Below are positions 34,949 through 44,698 of a stretch of DNA of 64,000 nt, piece after piece. The stretch's first letter is position 1. The number at the start of each line of letters is the position of its first letter. This DNA comes from Candidatus Helarchaeota archaeon (lineage in GTDB: Archaea; Asgardarchaeota; Lokiarchaeia; Helarchaeales; RDOG01), in NCBI GenBank assembly GCA_019058315.1, contig JAHPZH010000001.1, forward strand, positions 881,432 through 945,431. The letters are read 5' to 3'. The notes under the pieces are model-generated. The model worked only from the letters and a program-made list of their open reading frames with translations. It ran no database searches and had not been told where the DNA came from. A program made the translations under genes and the position numbers.

Positions 34949-36202
34949 TTACTTGTGATCTGCATCAGAAATATGTTTCTTTATTGTTTCTTTGCTGGTT
35001 AGCATCTCTTTTTCTAAATTTTGGAGTTCCATTTCTAATTCTATTTCAGAATCGTTTATATTTGATGTAATATTTAATGGCCGAGTACCACTTATGATGT
35101 CCTTATAATCGAGTGTTTTTATATCATAAACTAAATTTCTCATTTTCTTTTTCAAAACTGCTTGATTATATGCTTGAAAACTCTGGGGTGGGAGGCTATT
35201 TGATAAAATTCCTGTAATTCTATTTGCGATGGGAATTAATGATATATTCTGAATTGCATTAGTTAATATAGAATATTTATTAGTTTTATCCTTATGATAT
35301 GTATTAATTCTCCAAATATTATAGTGATCATAAGGTGAAAAATATAAAAATTCTCGTTCTATTCCTTGATTACTATCCTTAAAAATCTTCGTGAATTCTC
35401 CAGGATGCATTAAATAAAATAAAAGTTCAGTATCAAGTCTAGGTAATCGCCATTTCTTTGAACTCATTCCCAATTTGACTTGGTAGTGATGCTCGATTGC
35501 TACAGAAATTTCAGTTGTTTCAGGATTATTAAGTAAACCTGATAGACTTTTATTAGATGTATAACAAAAATCAATCATGGGGTTTAGGATCTTAAGTTTT
35601 TCGGTCTCTATAATTCTAGTGGCATCATTATCAAATAATACAGCATCAGGAGAAGAATTATCAATAAGATCTATTGCATGCCCTCTTATATCATCTATTA
35701 ATTTTAAGGGCTGGTCCAATATATTAAATTTCACTTGATTATTTAAAAATTCAATTAAAATACAATTACATTTTTCGGAAACATCGGGTAAAGTCTTGAA
35801 TAATAAGGTTCTATAAAGTAAATGTTCTGGTAAAAGACCAAATTTTTTAACCATTAAGAATTCGCGTAAATCACTAAAATTTATAATATTAGTTATTGAG
35901 CCTGTTAAACTACTATCTATCAAACTTTCGGATAATACCTCAAATTCGTCTTTAGTTATTATTTTTTTATCCGATTTTCTACTTTCTGTTGTAATATCCA
36001 TCAAATATTCAATTATTAGTTTAATATCTCTTGTAGGAGATACCCCATATAGATGTTTTTGATAATAAACATCTTCTTCAATAATTCTATTTGATAAATA
36101 ACCCAGAACTTGGGAGAATCTTAAGTCCCCTAAAATATTTCGCCATTTTTGGACTTCAGATAACGATAGGACTCCTAAAATTTTTAGACTATCTACTCCC
36201 AT
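34949..36202 (-). CDS. Unrecognised 417-residue protein, coupled to a winged-helix regulator
   Basis: I do not recognise this family. It is soluble and mixed alpha/beta, with strand-like segments (CNCILIEFLNNQVKFNIL, FLYFSPYDHYNIWRI) and a charged, coiled-coil-like C-terminus (EIELEMELQNLEKEMLTSKE). A conserved-looking stretch is IPIANRITGILSNSLPPQSF. It lies 10 bp after the winged-helix gene, so the two form an operon and could be an effector and its regulator. No membrane segment, nuclease or ATPase motif is seen. Confidence 0.55.
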   Translation of the reverse strand: MGVDSLKILGVLSLSEVQKWRNILGDLRFSQVLGYLSNRIIEEDVYYQKHLYGVSPTRDIKLIIEYLMDITTESRKSDKKIITKDEFEVLSESLIDSSLTGSITNIINFSDLREFLMVKKFGLLPEHLLYRTLLFKTLPDVSEKCNCILIEFLNNQVKFNILDQPLKLIDDIRGHAIDLIDNSSPDAVLFDNDATRIIETEKLKILNPMIDFCYTSNKSLSGLLNNPETTEISVAIEHHYQVKLGMSSKKWRLPRLDTELLFYLMHPGEFTKIFKDSNQGIEREFLYFSPYDHYNIWRINTYHKDKTNKYSILTNAIQNISLIPIANRITGILSNSLPPQSFQAYNQAVLKKKMRNLVYDIKTLDYKDIISGTRPLNITSNINDSEIELEMELQNLEKEMLTSKETIKKHISDADHK

Positions 36203-36212
36203 TTAATACATC

Positions 36213-36875
36213 CTAATCGGGTCTTATAGTATATCTAAATTTACATTTATCTTCTAATTTCTTTTCAGAAATTACATTAAATTCATAAAGAGGAAATAAA
36301 GAGTTTATCACTTTACGTACAACTTTATCACAAAACCCACATAATTCCTTTTTACAAAATGACGAGTTTATGGGTTTTGTTAAATTTACTCCAACTAAAA
36401 TATATCCATGCCTTATTTTCTTTGTATATACATCTGTAGGGACATTAACCCTATCTTCAATTTCTTTTGAAAGGAACTCGGCAACATTGATATGAGTTTT
36501 ATCTTCTAATAAATCAAGAACAGAATTAAATCTAGAAAGTATAGAGTGAATTTCAGGAGACAATTTATAATAAGTATTTCTTGCATCAATTCCTGCTGCA
36601 ACAAGTTCCGTAACTAAACCAGTTTCAGTTAGTGATTTTAAACGTCTCCGAAGGGAAGAAATTGATACATTTGAATCTTTTGACCTTGAAATGTTATTTA
36701 ATAGTTCTTTTTGAGTTAAAGGTGAGCTGAAATCTTCATTTAACACCTTCAAAATTTTAAATGCCTCGTTACGAAGTTCACCAGGTGATTGGGAAAAAAA
36801 AGCTCTAATAAAGGCGTTTAAAACCTCGTTTTTTTCCTTAAATCTTTCTAAAGTGTCAGTCAAATTATTAGACAC
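36213..36875 (-). CDS. Winged-helix regulator with Cys-rich C-terminal sensor
   Basis: A protein of 220 residues starting at GTG 36875 with GAGG at 8 nt. Residues about 40-125 are a winged helix: LTQKELLNNISRS, then SISSLRRRLKSLTETGLV as recognition helix, and the wing to YYKLSPE. The C-terminal half carries CKKELCGFCDKVVRKVI and EKKLEDKCKFRYTI. This Cys layout recalls V4R-type sensor domains in archaeal redox regulators, so metal or redox sensing is plausible. A 16-bp palindrome about 100 bp upstream may be its operator. Confidence 0.65.
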   Translation of the reverse strand: MSNNLTDTLERFKEKNEVLNAFIRAFFSQSPGELRNEAFKILKVLNEDFSSPLTQKELLNNISRSKDSNVSISSLRRRLKSLTETGLVTELVAAGIDARNTYYKLSPEIHSILSRFNSVLDLLEDKTHINVAEFLSKEIEDRVNVPTDVYTKKIRHGYILVGVNLTKPINSSFCKKELCGFCDKVVRKVINSLFPLYEFNVISEKKLEDKCKFRYTIRPD

Positions 36876-36977
36876 AGTTCATTCCTCTAAATCTAATGGA
36901 TTTTTGTGTTATTAAATAAAAATCATTAAAACAATCCATTATTAAAAAAGAAGTAAATGATGATTCTTAAAACTAAC

Positions 36978-36993
36978 GAATACTGCAGTATTC
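36978..36993. promoter_or_regulatory. Perfect 16-bp palindrome GAATACTGCAGTATTC
   Basis: A symmetrical site between the stop of the TrmB-like gene and the start of the winged-helix gene. It is a candidate operator for the latter. A TTTTCTTTTTT run follows on the plus strand, but no plus-strand gene ends here, so a terminator role is less likely. Confidence 0.45.
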
Positions 36994-37025
36994 TTTTCTT
37001 TTTTAAATTATTTTCTAGTGGGATA

Positions 37026-37118
37026 TTAAGTTAAAAATTGTTTTAAATCAACTGGAATTTTATCTCTAGAAATTGGAACTTGAGGTTCTATCTTGCTAAA
37101 GGTGTTTTTAACGTATTG
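37026..37118 (-). other. In-frame open tail after the stop of the shortest TrmB-like paralogue
   Basis: After the TAA of the gene at 37119 the same frame stays open for 30 codons to the next TAA (37028-37026). It reads QYVKNTFSKIEPQVPISRD onwards, which aligns in position with the linker after the equivalent module in the two longer paralogues. It may be a remnant of a longer protein cut by a new stop, or a read-through tail. Confidence 0.4.
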
Positions 37119-38909
37119 TTAAAGTTCTTTAGAAATTTCTGTAAGCCACTGAAGGCGAATATCATAGGCATCAGACCAAAGTTTCTGGAATATGGAAATA
37201 TATTTTTTTATAAGGAAATTATCCATAATCAGATTTAATTTTGAATGCTCTGAGTATTCAAAAAGACAAAGAATATTTTGATCAATAATAGCAAACTGGA
37301 ATTGTTCAAATGAAATTTGTCTCATTTGAAATTGGGGATATAAACTTAAGATAAAATCTATAAAGAATCGTTTTAACTCGTCCTTTGAATAAATTGTTAA
37401 GTGCGGAAAGGTGTTGTTCCTTATCCATTTAAAGGTTACTCCCTCCTTGATTTTTTTCGGTACTAATGAATTCAACTTATCATAGAATTTTTCTTGAGAA
37501 AAAGTTTCTAATACCGAAAGAGTTCCTTCACTTGATTTAAAAATAGGTCCCTGAACGGTTAATACTTCATTTTTTGCATTTTTAAATAAATGTATATAAA
37601 ATTTTAATCCCAATTTCAATCCTGGGATTATGATAAATTTATCTGTGAAATTATATTTTATTGGGAATTTCCTTTCTGACTGCTTAATTGCTTTTTCTAA
37701 ATCCATATTAATTTTATAATCTATTATTGCATCTCTTATATCTAAACTATTTTCCCAAATCCGATCAAATTCAAACTTTATCTGTCTTGCTGTTAAATTA
37801 TTATTTATAACTAATCCATTCACGTTCTCAGTTAATTCATATATTCCAATAGCTTGAAATATAATATTTTCATCAATAACAAATCTAAATTCTCTTTTTT
37901 CCTTTTCAATAGGAACTTTAATTTCAAATTTATTTTGATAAATTTCTGTTATGAATTGTAAGAAGATATTATCGAATTTATGGACAAGCCAATCATCAAT
38001 ATATATAAGAATTCTTAGGTTAAATTCAACTTTTTTTCTCAAAATTTCTAACAAACTATAAAAAATTTCTTCCAAAAATCGCTTAATAGGGTCTATTCTT
38101 TCAAAATTACATCGAAAATCAATGAGAATCTCTTTATCTGCATTTTTAATTAATTCTATTATTGTTTCTTTAATCTCATTTATATTAGCTTTTATTTCAA
38201 AATCTTTTAATTTTTCTGGGATTTTCTTTTGTGTCTGTTGAAAATATTCAATAATTTCATTCATTCTTTTTTCTCTCTCACTCCAAAGATCCTCTTGAAA
38301 TTGTTGTTCAATTTTTATAATTGATCTTATGCTTTTTGGATAATAAAAATTCACTCTACCGATCTTCTGTCTAATAATTAATCCTCTTTTTTCCAATAAA
38401 TGCAAATTATATCTTATAGTTGGTTCTTTATTTTTACTTTTAGACTTTTGGCTAATATCCTTAAGACTCATGACATTTGGAGAAGTTTTATCATTGAAAT
38501 TTAAGAATAAAATGTTTAAAATTTCAACCATTTCGTTTGTTAGTCTTAATTGAGCACTTGAAATTTTTAAAATATCAAATTGACCTTTCTTATCCTTTAT
38601 TTTTTCTAAAAATGTATCAAAAAGTTGTTTTTTCTTCAAATGCGTGTTTTTTTCTTCTTGTAAAAGCTCTTTAAATCTAATTTCGTTAAATTGATACATA
38701 ATTGGGCGACGATCTTTTAATACAAATAAAAATTTCTTATCTATTAAATCTTGTAATACTTCGCGATAAAAAGATTTTTTAGATTTGATTAAATTTTTAA
38801 TTTTTTTAAAGCTTAAATCTTTCTTAGCTCTATTCTGAATAAAGAATTTGAGTAATTTTGCTTGATTTTTTGTTAGCCCCCAAACTTGTAAATTTTCTAA
38901 TGTAATCAT
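37119..38909 (-). CDS. TrmB-like regulator with two sensor modules
   Basis: A protein of 596 residues. Residues 1-80 are a TrmB-type winged helix (VWGLTKNQAKLLKFFIQN, SFYREVLQDLIDKKFL). Residues about 125-200 form a second winged helix (IRYNLHLLEKRGLIIRQK). Two sensor modules of about 150 residues follow (243-393 and 425-586), each starting with a strand such as KEILIDFR and closing with the motif W-x(3-4)-D-I-R (IWENSLDIR, LWSDAYDIR). Modules of this type resemble the PLD-like effector-binding domain of TrmB sugar regulators. It is the smallest of three tandem paralogues. It probably senses a small molecule; the ligand is unknown. Confidence 0.7.
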   Translation of the reverse strand: MITLENLQVWGLTKNQAKLLKFFIQNRAKKDLSFKKIKNLIKSKKSFYREVLQDLIDKKFLFVLKDRRPIMYQFNEIRFKELLQEEKNTHLKKKQLFDTFLEKIKDKKGQFDILKISSAQLRLTNEMVEILNILFLNFNDKTSPNVMSLKDISQKSKSKNKEPTIRYNLHLLEKRGLIIRQKIGRVNFYYPKSIRSIIKIEQQFQEDLWSEREKRMNEIIEYFQQTQKKIPEKLKDFEIKANINEIKETIIELIKNADKEILIDFRCNFERIDPIKRFLEEIFYSLLEILRKKVEFNLRILIYIDDWLVHKFDNIFLQFITEIYQNKFEIKVPIEKEKREFRFVIDENIIFQAIGIYELTENVNGLVINNNLTARQIKFEFDRIWENSLDIRDAIIDYKINMDLEKAIKQSERKFPIKYNFTDKFIIIPGLKLGLKFYIHLFKNAKNEVLTVQGPIFKSSEGTLSVLETFSQEKFYDKLNSLVPKKIKEGVTFKWIRNNTFPHLTIYSKDELKRFFIDFILSLYPQFQMRQISFEQFQFAIIDQNILCLFEYSEHSKLNLIMDNFLIKKYISIFQKLWSDAYDIRLQWLTEISKEL

Positions 38910-39026
38910 TTAAATCAAAATTAAAGATAAAAATTAATAATTACTTTCTACTATTTTCATCAAAATTTTTAAATTTTCCTTATCCCTACTTAATTTAACT
39001 AATAAAATATTATATTAACATAATTT

Positions 39027-39045
39027 GAGGGTCTGAGGGGGACCA
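39027..39045. other. G-rich motif, copy A, upstream of TrmB-like gene
   Basis: A G-rich island (GAGGGTCTGAGGGGGACCA) in very AT-rich DNA, about 120 bp upstream of the start at 38909. A similar motif ending in GGGACCA lies upstream of the first paralogue at 44903. It is a possible shared regulatory site or structured RNA element. Confidence 0.3.
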
Positions 39046-39079
39046 CTTATATTAATTAGCTATTAAAAAAATAGTTATA

Positions 39080-41599
39080 TTATAATGGTGGAAATAATTT
39101 CCGAATTTCCTCTAACGAATATTCATGTTCTAATTTGAATTTATTAATTGATTCATTAGCTAAATCTTTCTTTTTTTTCGATCCATAAATTTGAAATATC
39201 TGTCGTAAATCTATTGTATTATTCCAAGTATTCTCAAATTGGGATTTATAATAGTGTATAAGATTATAATCGTTTATAACAAGCATTTGGAAATTATTAG
39301 AAGCTAAATCACCGATAACCAATGTGACATAATTGTCATAAATACCATAAATTGTGTTCAGTTCTAATCCAGCAGGAAGAAAATGAACTTGGTATCTAGG
39401 ATGCAAGTCTAGGCTCTGCTTCAAAATTTTATTTGAAATCGCATTTAGATAGTTAGGAAGATAAGAAAGAATGACACGTGCTTTCATCTTCTTATTTTCT
39501 ACAGTGTTTATTACCTCTTGTCCATATGATAAAACTAGATCAGCAAAAGTTTTTGCATATTCAGAATTTTCGATATTATTAATAAAATGTTCTGAAAATG
39601 ATTGAAAAATATTTACTTGATTTTTATTAATCTTTAATAGATGGGTAACTAAATATGTCGTATATTTTCCATCAAATACTTTCATTTCCCCTCTTTCGGG
39701 TAGGGAAATTGTTAATTCTAAATCATTTAAAGTATGTTTAAATAAATCCTGTAAAGATTTTGATTGATCTGAAAGCCAACTAAGTCTAAAGTCTAAAGAA
39801 TTAGACCAAGCATTCTGGAATATAAATAGAAACTGTTCAACGATATGTCGATCAGTAAAAAAAGTAAATTTGATTCTACCAGATTCTAAATATTCGGGAA
39901 TTAACAAGAGTTGTTTATCAATTATGATGAATTGATATTGTGGCATTTCTATTTGCCGCATTTGAAGGTATGGTGTTAAATTATATACTTGTTGGAGTTC
40001 ATTTTTTATTGTTTCTAAATCTTGTATAATATTAACATTAGCATCTGAGGAATTTCTTAATAATTTTACTTTTATACCATTTCTACATTTTTCAATTAAA
40101 ATTTTGAATAAATTTTTATAAAATAATCTTTGATAAGAAATATCACTATCATTATGAATACCAACTTTTTTAACTGATAATAAATCACCAAGGATAAGGA
40201 CCTCTGACTCTGCAGCTTTCAATAGATTTAAATTTACACTTAGAACATCTCTAAAACCAGTGATTATGACAGGATTTTTTCCGAATTTATATACTGGCGG
40301 ATTTCTTGTCATTGATTCAATAATTATGTTTTCTAGCTCATTACTAATCGATTCTCCCATTAATATATCTCTAATATCTATAGCACTATCCCAAACTCGC
40401 TCAAACTGCCGTTTCGCATTTTTAACACTTAATTCATTTTTATTTAATAAGATTTTATCAAATTGTGCCAGATCCTGCTTCACCATAAAATCTATTAAAG
40501 TAGAATTATCTATAATAATTTTAGCAGTCTTATAGTCACTCTCTGACGGTATTTTCAATTCTAATTTCCCTTGAGATATTAATTGAATTAATTGAGTGTA
40601 AAGAGATTCTAATTTTTGCAATACCCAGCTATCATAATACATAAGTAGTCTTACTTTTAGATTTGATTTCTCTCTCAGATTTAATATCTCTATAAAACTA
40701 TTGTAAAATTCTTTAGCAATATTTAATTTTGCAACGTTTCTTTCCGCTTTTAACCTAAAATCTAGCAAAATTTCTCCTTTTGCATTAATTAATTGGGTCT
40801 TTACCCATTTAACTACATCCATACGAAAATCAATTAACTGATATATATTATTAAGTGCTCTTTGAGGCTTTAAATCTTCCGAAATTTGATTATTATTAAT
40901 ATAATTGAGTGCATCCTGTAAGCGTGACTTTTTATTTTCCCAAATTGTTTGAAGGGATTTTTTTTCATTTTTTAAAATTGTAAGTAAATTTTTTGAAATA
41001 TAAGTTTTCGAACGTCCATCCTTTCTCGAAGAAATAAATCCCTGTTTCTCTAAAGAATTTAAGTAATATCTGATGTTATGAGCTTTTAATTTACCATTAT
41101 ATGGACTAATCATCTCTTTAATCTGTCTAATAGACCTGGCTATTGGAACGATTTTGCCATTTTCTTTAGAAAATAAGGTATTTAAAATATAGATTTTGTC
41201 CATACTTAATTTTAATTCAGGTATTGTTGTTTGTAATAATTCAAATACATGATTTAAATCAAAATCTTCGTTAATCTTATCTTGTTCTAATTCTTTTATT
41301 AGCTCTTCAATTTTTTTTTGTGAATTTGTATAATTATCCTCTTGTGCCTTTAATATATTCTCAAGTCTTGATTCATCATATTGATAAACACAAGGTTTTG
41401 TTTCTTTAGTAATGATTAAAAATTCTTGTTTAATTAAATCATCCAAAAGCTCCCAGTAAAATGATTCTTGTAGATTGAATTCATCTTCAATTAGTTTGTA
41501 TGTTAATGCAGATCTATGTTTTGAATTAATAATAAAGTTTAGAAGCTTTGCCTGATTTTCACTTAAACCAAATTCTTTTAATTTTTCAATCTCTATCAT
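39080..41599 (-). CDS. TrmB-like regulator with three sensor modules
   Basis: A protein of 839 residues, paralogous to its two neighbours. It has an N-terminal winged helix (EFGLSENQAKLLNFIINS, SFYWELLDDLIKQEFL), a second winged helix (NIRYYLNSLEKQGFISSRK) and three sensor modules ending in VWDSAIDIR, AWSNSLDFR and TWNNTIDLR. The third module, introduced by ISLPERGEMKVFDGKY, is absent from the shorter paralogue. It starts at ATG 41599, 40 bp after the largest paralogue, and is probably in the same operon. The ligand is unknown; known TrmB proteins sense sugars. Confidence 0.7.
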   Translation of the reverse strand: MIEIEKLKEFGLSENQAKLLNFIINSKHRSALTYKLIEDEFNLQESFYWELLDDLIKQEFLIITKETKPCVYQYDESRLENILKAQEDNYTNSQKKIEELIKELEQDKINEDFDLNHVFELLQTTIPELKLSMDKIYILNTLFSKENGKIVPIARSIRQIKEMISPYNGKLKAHNIRYYLNSLEKQGFISSRKDGRSKTYISKNLLTILKNEKKSLQTIWENKKSRLQDALNYINNNQISEDLKPQRALNNIYQLIDFRMDVVKWVKTQLINAKGEILLDFRLKAERNVAKLNIAKEFYNSFIEILNLREKSNLKVRLLMYYDSWVLQKLESLYTQLIQLISQGKLELKIPSESDYKTAKIIIDNSTLIDFMVKQDLAQFDKILLNKNELSVKNAKRQFERVWDSAIDIRDILMGESISNELENIIIESMTRNPPVYKFGKNPVIITGFRDVLSVNLNLLKAAESEVLILGDLLSVKKVGIHNDSDISYQRLFYKNLFKILIEKCRNGIKVKLLRNSSDANVNIIQDLETIKNELQQVYNLTPYLQMRQIEMPQYQFIIIDKQLLLIPEYLESGRIKFTFFTDRHIVEQFLFIFQNAWSNSLDFRLSWLSDQSKSLQDLFKHTLNDLELTISLPERGEMKVFDGKYTTYLVTHLLKINKNQVNIFQSFSEHFINNIENSEYAKTFADLVLSYGQEVINTVENKKMKARVILSYLPNYLNAISNKILKQSLDLHPRYQVHFLPAGLELNTIYGIYDNYVTLVIGDLASNNFQMLVINDYNLIHYYKSQFENTWNNTIDLRQIFQIYGSKKKKDLANESINKFKLEHEYSLEEIRKLFPPL

Positions 41600-41638
41600 T
41601 AAAATTACCTTTTACAACCTTTTATTATTATTAAATAT

Positions 41639-44600
41639 CTAAACAGCATCAATTGATTTTTTAATTGGAAAAAATTGTCGAATTTCTTCCGAAGTATATT
41701 TTTTTTCCAATTTAATCCTTTTATAAGATTTTGAAATTAGTTCTTTCTTTCTATTTGAGCCATATTCATAATAAACCTGCCTAACATCAATTGAATTATT
41801 CCAGGCGTTAATAAATTGATTTAAATAATTTCCTCTAAAATTCACATCATTAATGAGAAGTAATTGGAACAGACTTGAGCTATTCTCGCCAAGAATCAGT
41901 ATAGTATAATGGTCATAAATAGTATATATGATGTTAGATTGATAAGGGGGTAGTGAAAAACGAAGTTGATAAACAGGATAGAGATCTAAAGCTCTTTTAA
42001 TATCATTATATGTTATAGCACTTAAAAAAGTCGGTTGAAATGATGCGATAACTCGCGATTGAATCTTTTTATTCTTAATAGCTTCCATCACATCTCTGCT
42101 AAATGATAACACCATGTGTGCAAAAGCTTCTTTTCCTTTAGATTGTTTTATAAAGTCTTTTGAAGCTGCAAGAAACATATAAAATTCTTGATGTGTATTA
42201 TCCAATAGACATTTCAAAATATGTCTTAGATATTTTGCATCATAAATTCGCATCTCGCCTCGTTCTGGTAAAGTCATTTGGAATTCAAGCTGGTCAAATG
42301 AACTTAAAATCTCTTTTTTAAAAGTTGGATCCCCGGCTGACAACCAAATCAATCTAATATCTAATGCTTTGTCCCAAGCATCTTGAAATGTCTTTTCATA
42401 TTTCTTTACTAATAAATTTTCTGATATTATAATTATTTTTAATTGATTTGATTCTAAGAACTCATGAATTATTAGAGTTTTATTATCAATAATTATAAAA
42501 TTAGAATGCGCTAAATCAATCTGTCTGAATTGAAACATAGGAAATAAAGATATCAAAGTTTTTAATTGAAGTTTTGTTTGGGATTCGTCCTTAATCTGAC
42601 TTATTACTGGTTTTGAGGAGTTTCTTAAAATTTTTACAGTAATATTATCTTTGACCTTATTCGTGAATACTTCAAAATAGCTACTATACAACTCTCTTTG
42701 ATGAACTGTTTCAAAAGCCTCATGCCTGCCATCTCTAGAAATAAAAAAAGGATTTGCAACTATTAAAATTTCTTTCTTGGCTTTTCTAAGTAAATTCAGA
42801 ACTATCTCAATTACATCCCTTTTTCCTTGCATTACTATGGGTCTAGTTCCAATATTATAAATAGGGGGATTCTTTATCAAAGATTGTTTTGCTGTTTTTT
42901 CCAATTCTTTATCAATGTCATATTGCATTATTGTATTCCTAAAATCGGTACTTTGTCCAAATTTTTTATTAAATTGAGTTTTAATTTCTGAGATACTCAC
43001 TGGATTTCTTATTATTAAGGCATTATAAGATGAAATGGTCTTTCGATCTGTCATAATTTGGAATGATAGAGAATCATCAATTATTATTGCTCTATTTAAT
43101 ATGGTATTTTCAGTTTGAACTCTAAATTCTAATTTCCCTTGAGACATTAATTTAATTAAATCAATGAAAATCTTATCCAATTTATTAACTAACCAGGAAT
43201 TGATTCCTAAAAGTAATTTAACCTTTAAATCCTTTTTATTTAATACATCAATTAAATCACTGAAAAAATTTCTAAAATAATCTTCTACAACCTGAAGTCT
43301 TTCAATATCCCCCCTAAAATCTAATATAATTTCATGATTTGCAAGTCTCAAATAATCTTTAAAAATTTCTACTATATTTTTTCCAAGATGTATAATTTCA
43401 TAATCACTTTTATTTTCATGCACGATTGGATAATTATTTAATGATTCTTCGATCTCCTGTGCTAATTGTTCCTTTAATTTTTTATTACGGGTTAATCGAA
43501 TCCGAAAATCTTCCGCTATTTTCCAACTTTTATAAAATTCAGTCTCGTATAAATTTACTGTTTGTTCATCTTGGATTAGCATAAAATCTAGACTGTTTTG
43601 AAAGGCGTGAATTGTATATTTAGAATCAATTATAATTGTGAATGTATTTAATAACCTTGAAGTGGTCTTAACTTCAATATGTGGTATTTTTTTTAAAACT
43701 TGTCTAATTATTTCCGGATCTAAATCTTCTATCTTTCCTGCAATTAGAACTTTTATTTGGACTTCAGACCTATCTAAATAGCTTAAAATTTTTTCAATAA
43801 TAATTTGAACTCTTTTATTTATCGAATCTGTTTTTCCTTTATAAAAGGGATGAATTATTAGAATCTCTTTATTAGCAAATTCTATATAATTCTGTAATTT
43901 TGAGACTCCACTGAATTTTTGAACTTCTTCCTTATCAATCGAAGGTTTTGTATGAAAATATTGTATGACTTCTTGCATAAACCTCTTTTTGTCCAGCCAT
44001 TTTTTCTTTTGAAAATCTTTCTCAATTTTAAATAATGTCACTAAATCATTTGGTTCATAACTATTTCTCCGACCTATCTTTTTTAATTTAATAAAATCTC
44101 TATTCACTAATAATTTCAAATTATAACGAACATTATTTTCGCCAATTTTGTCAGTAATCTCTTTAATAGTCATCGAAATTGGAACAATTTTCCCATTTTT
44201 CTGAGAAAATAATGTATAAATAATTGAAATACTTTCATCATTCAAACCTAATAGACTTTCTGAATCCTTAAGGATTCCTTTAACTTGTTTTACGTTTGAT
44301 TTTTGATCTAGAAGAATTTTTATTTCTTTAATTTTTTTATCGAATTCCTTTTGTTCATTTAGATATGAATCCTGTCCCTCTTGGATAATTTCCGCCATTC
44401 TGGAATCATTATAGCGATAGACGAATGGTTTTGTCGTCGTTTTAGTTTTAGACGAATGGTTTTGTCCTTTTAATGACGGTTTTGTCTTATTAATAACTTG
44501 TAAAAAACCGGCTTTCGTTAAATCACTAACTAATTCCCGATAAAATGATTTATTGGATTTAAAATTTTTCTTAATTTCCTTAAAAGTAAGGTTATTACCC

Positions 44601-44698
44601 ATAATATTTTCTTTTCGATATGATTCAATGAAAAATTTTAGCAAATTTGCTTGATTTGTAGTCAGTCCAAATACTTTTAATTTTGAAATATCTTCCAT
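41639..44698 (-). CDS. TrmB-like regulator with four sensor modules
   Basis: A protein of 1019 residues, far longer than typical TrmB proteins (about 250-350). The N-terminal winged helix (VFGLTTNQANLLKFFIES) is followed by a second (NVRYNLKLLVNRDFIKLKK) and four modules ending in SWKIAEDFR, KFGQSTDFR, AWDKALDIR and AWNNSIDVR. The first module is extra relative to the 839-residue paralogue. Around residues 72-92 there is a 17-residue insertion (SLKGQNHSSKTKTTTKP) made by a local DNA duplication. It is the first gene of the regulator operon. Confidence 0.7.
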   Translation of the reverse strand: MEDISKLKVFGLTTNQANLLKFFIESYRKENIMGNNLTFKEIKKNFKSNKSFYRELVSDLTKAGFLQVINKTKPSLKGQNHSSKTKTTTKPFVYRYNDSRMAEIIQEGQDSYLNEQKEFDKKIKEIKILLDQKSNVKQVKGILKDSESLLGLNDESISIIYTLFSQKNGKIVPISMTIKEITDKIGENNVRYNLKLLVNRDFIKLKKIGRRNSYEPNDLVTLFKIEKDFQKKKWLDKKRFMQEVIQYFHTKPSIDKEEVQKFSGVSKLQNYIEFANKEILIIHPFYKGKTDSINKRVQIIIEKILSYLDRSEVQIKVLIAGKIEDLDPEIIRQVLKKIPHIEVKTTSRLLNTFTIIIDSKYTIHAFQNSLDFMLIQDEQTVNLYETEFYKSWKIAEDFRIRLTRNKKLKEQLAQEIEESLNNYPIVHENKSDYEIIHLGKNIVEIFKDYLRLANHEIILDFRGDIERLQVVEDYFRNFFSDLIDVLNKKDLKVKLLLGINSWLVNKLDKIFIDLIKLMSQGKLEFRVQTENTILNRAIIIDDSLSFQIMTDRKTISSYNALIIRNPVSISEIKTQFNKKFGQSTDFRNTIMQYDIDKELEKTAKQSLIKNPPIYNIGTRPIVMQGKRDVIEIVLNLLRKAKKEILIVANPFFISRDGRHEAFETVHQRELYSSYFEVFTNKVKDNITVKILRNSSKPVISQIKDESQTKLQLKTLISLFPMFQFRQIDLAHSNFIIIDNKTLIIHEFLESNQLKIIIISENLLVKKYEKTFQDAWDKALDIRLIWLSAGDPTFKKEILSSFDQLEFQMTLPERGEMRIYDAKYLRHILKCLLDNTHQEFYMFLAASKDFIKQSKGKEAFAHMVLSFSRDVMEAIKNKKIQSRVIASFQPTFLSAITYNDIKRALDLYPVYQLRFSLPPYQSNIIYTIYDHYTILILGENSSSLFQLLLINDVNFRGNYLNQFINAWNNSIDVRQVYYEYGSNRKKELISKSYKRIKLEKKYTSEEIRQFFPIKKSIDAV
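44420..44466. repeat. Direct repeat of 17 bp inside the 1019-residue regulator gene
   Basis: AGACGAATGGTTTTGTC occurs at 44420-44436 and again at 44450-44466, with a third partial copy just after. The copies are read in different frames, and together they encode the insertion between the first winged helix and the rest. It looks like a recent microduplication that kept the overall frame. Confidence 0.7.
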
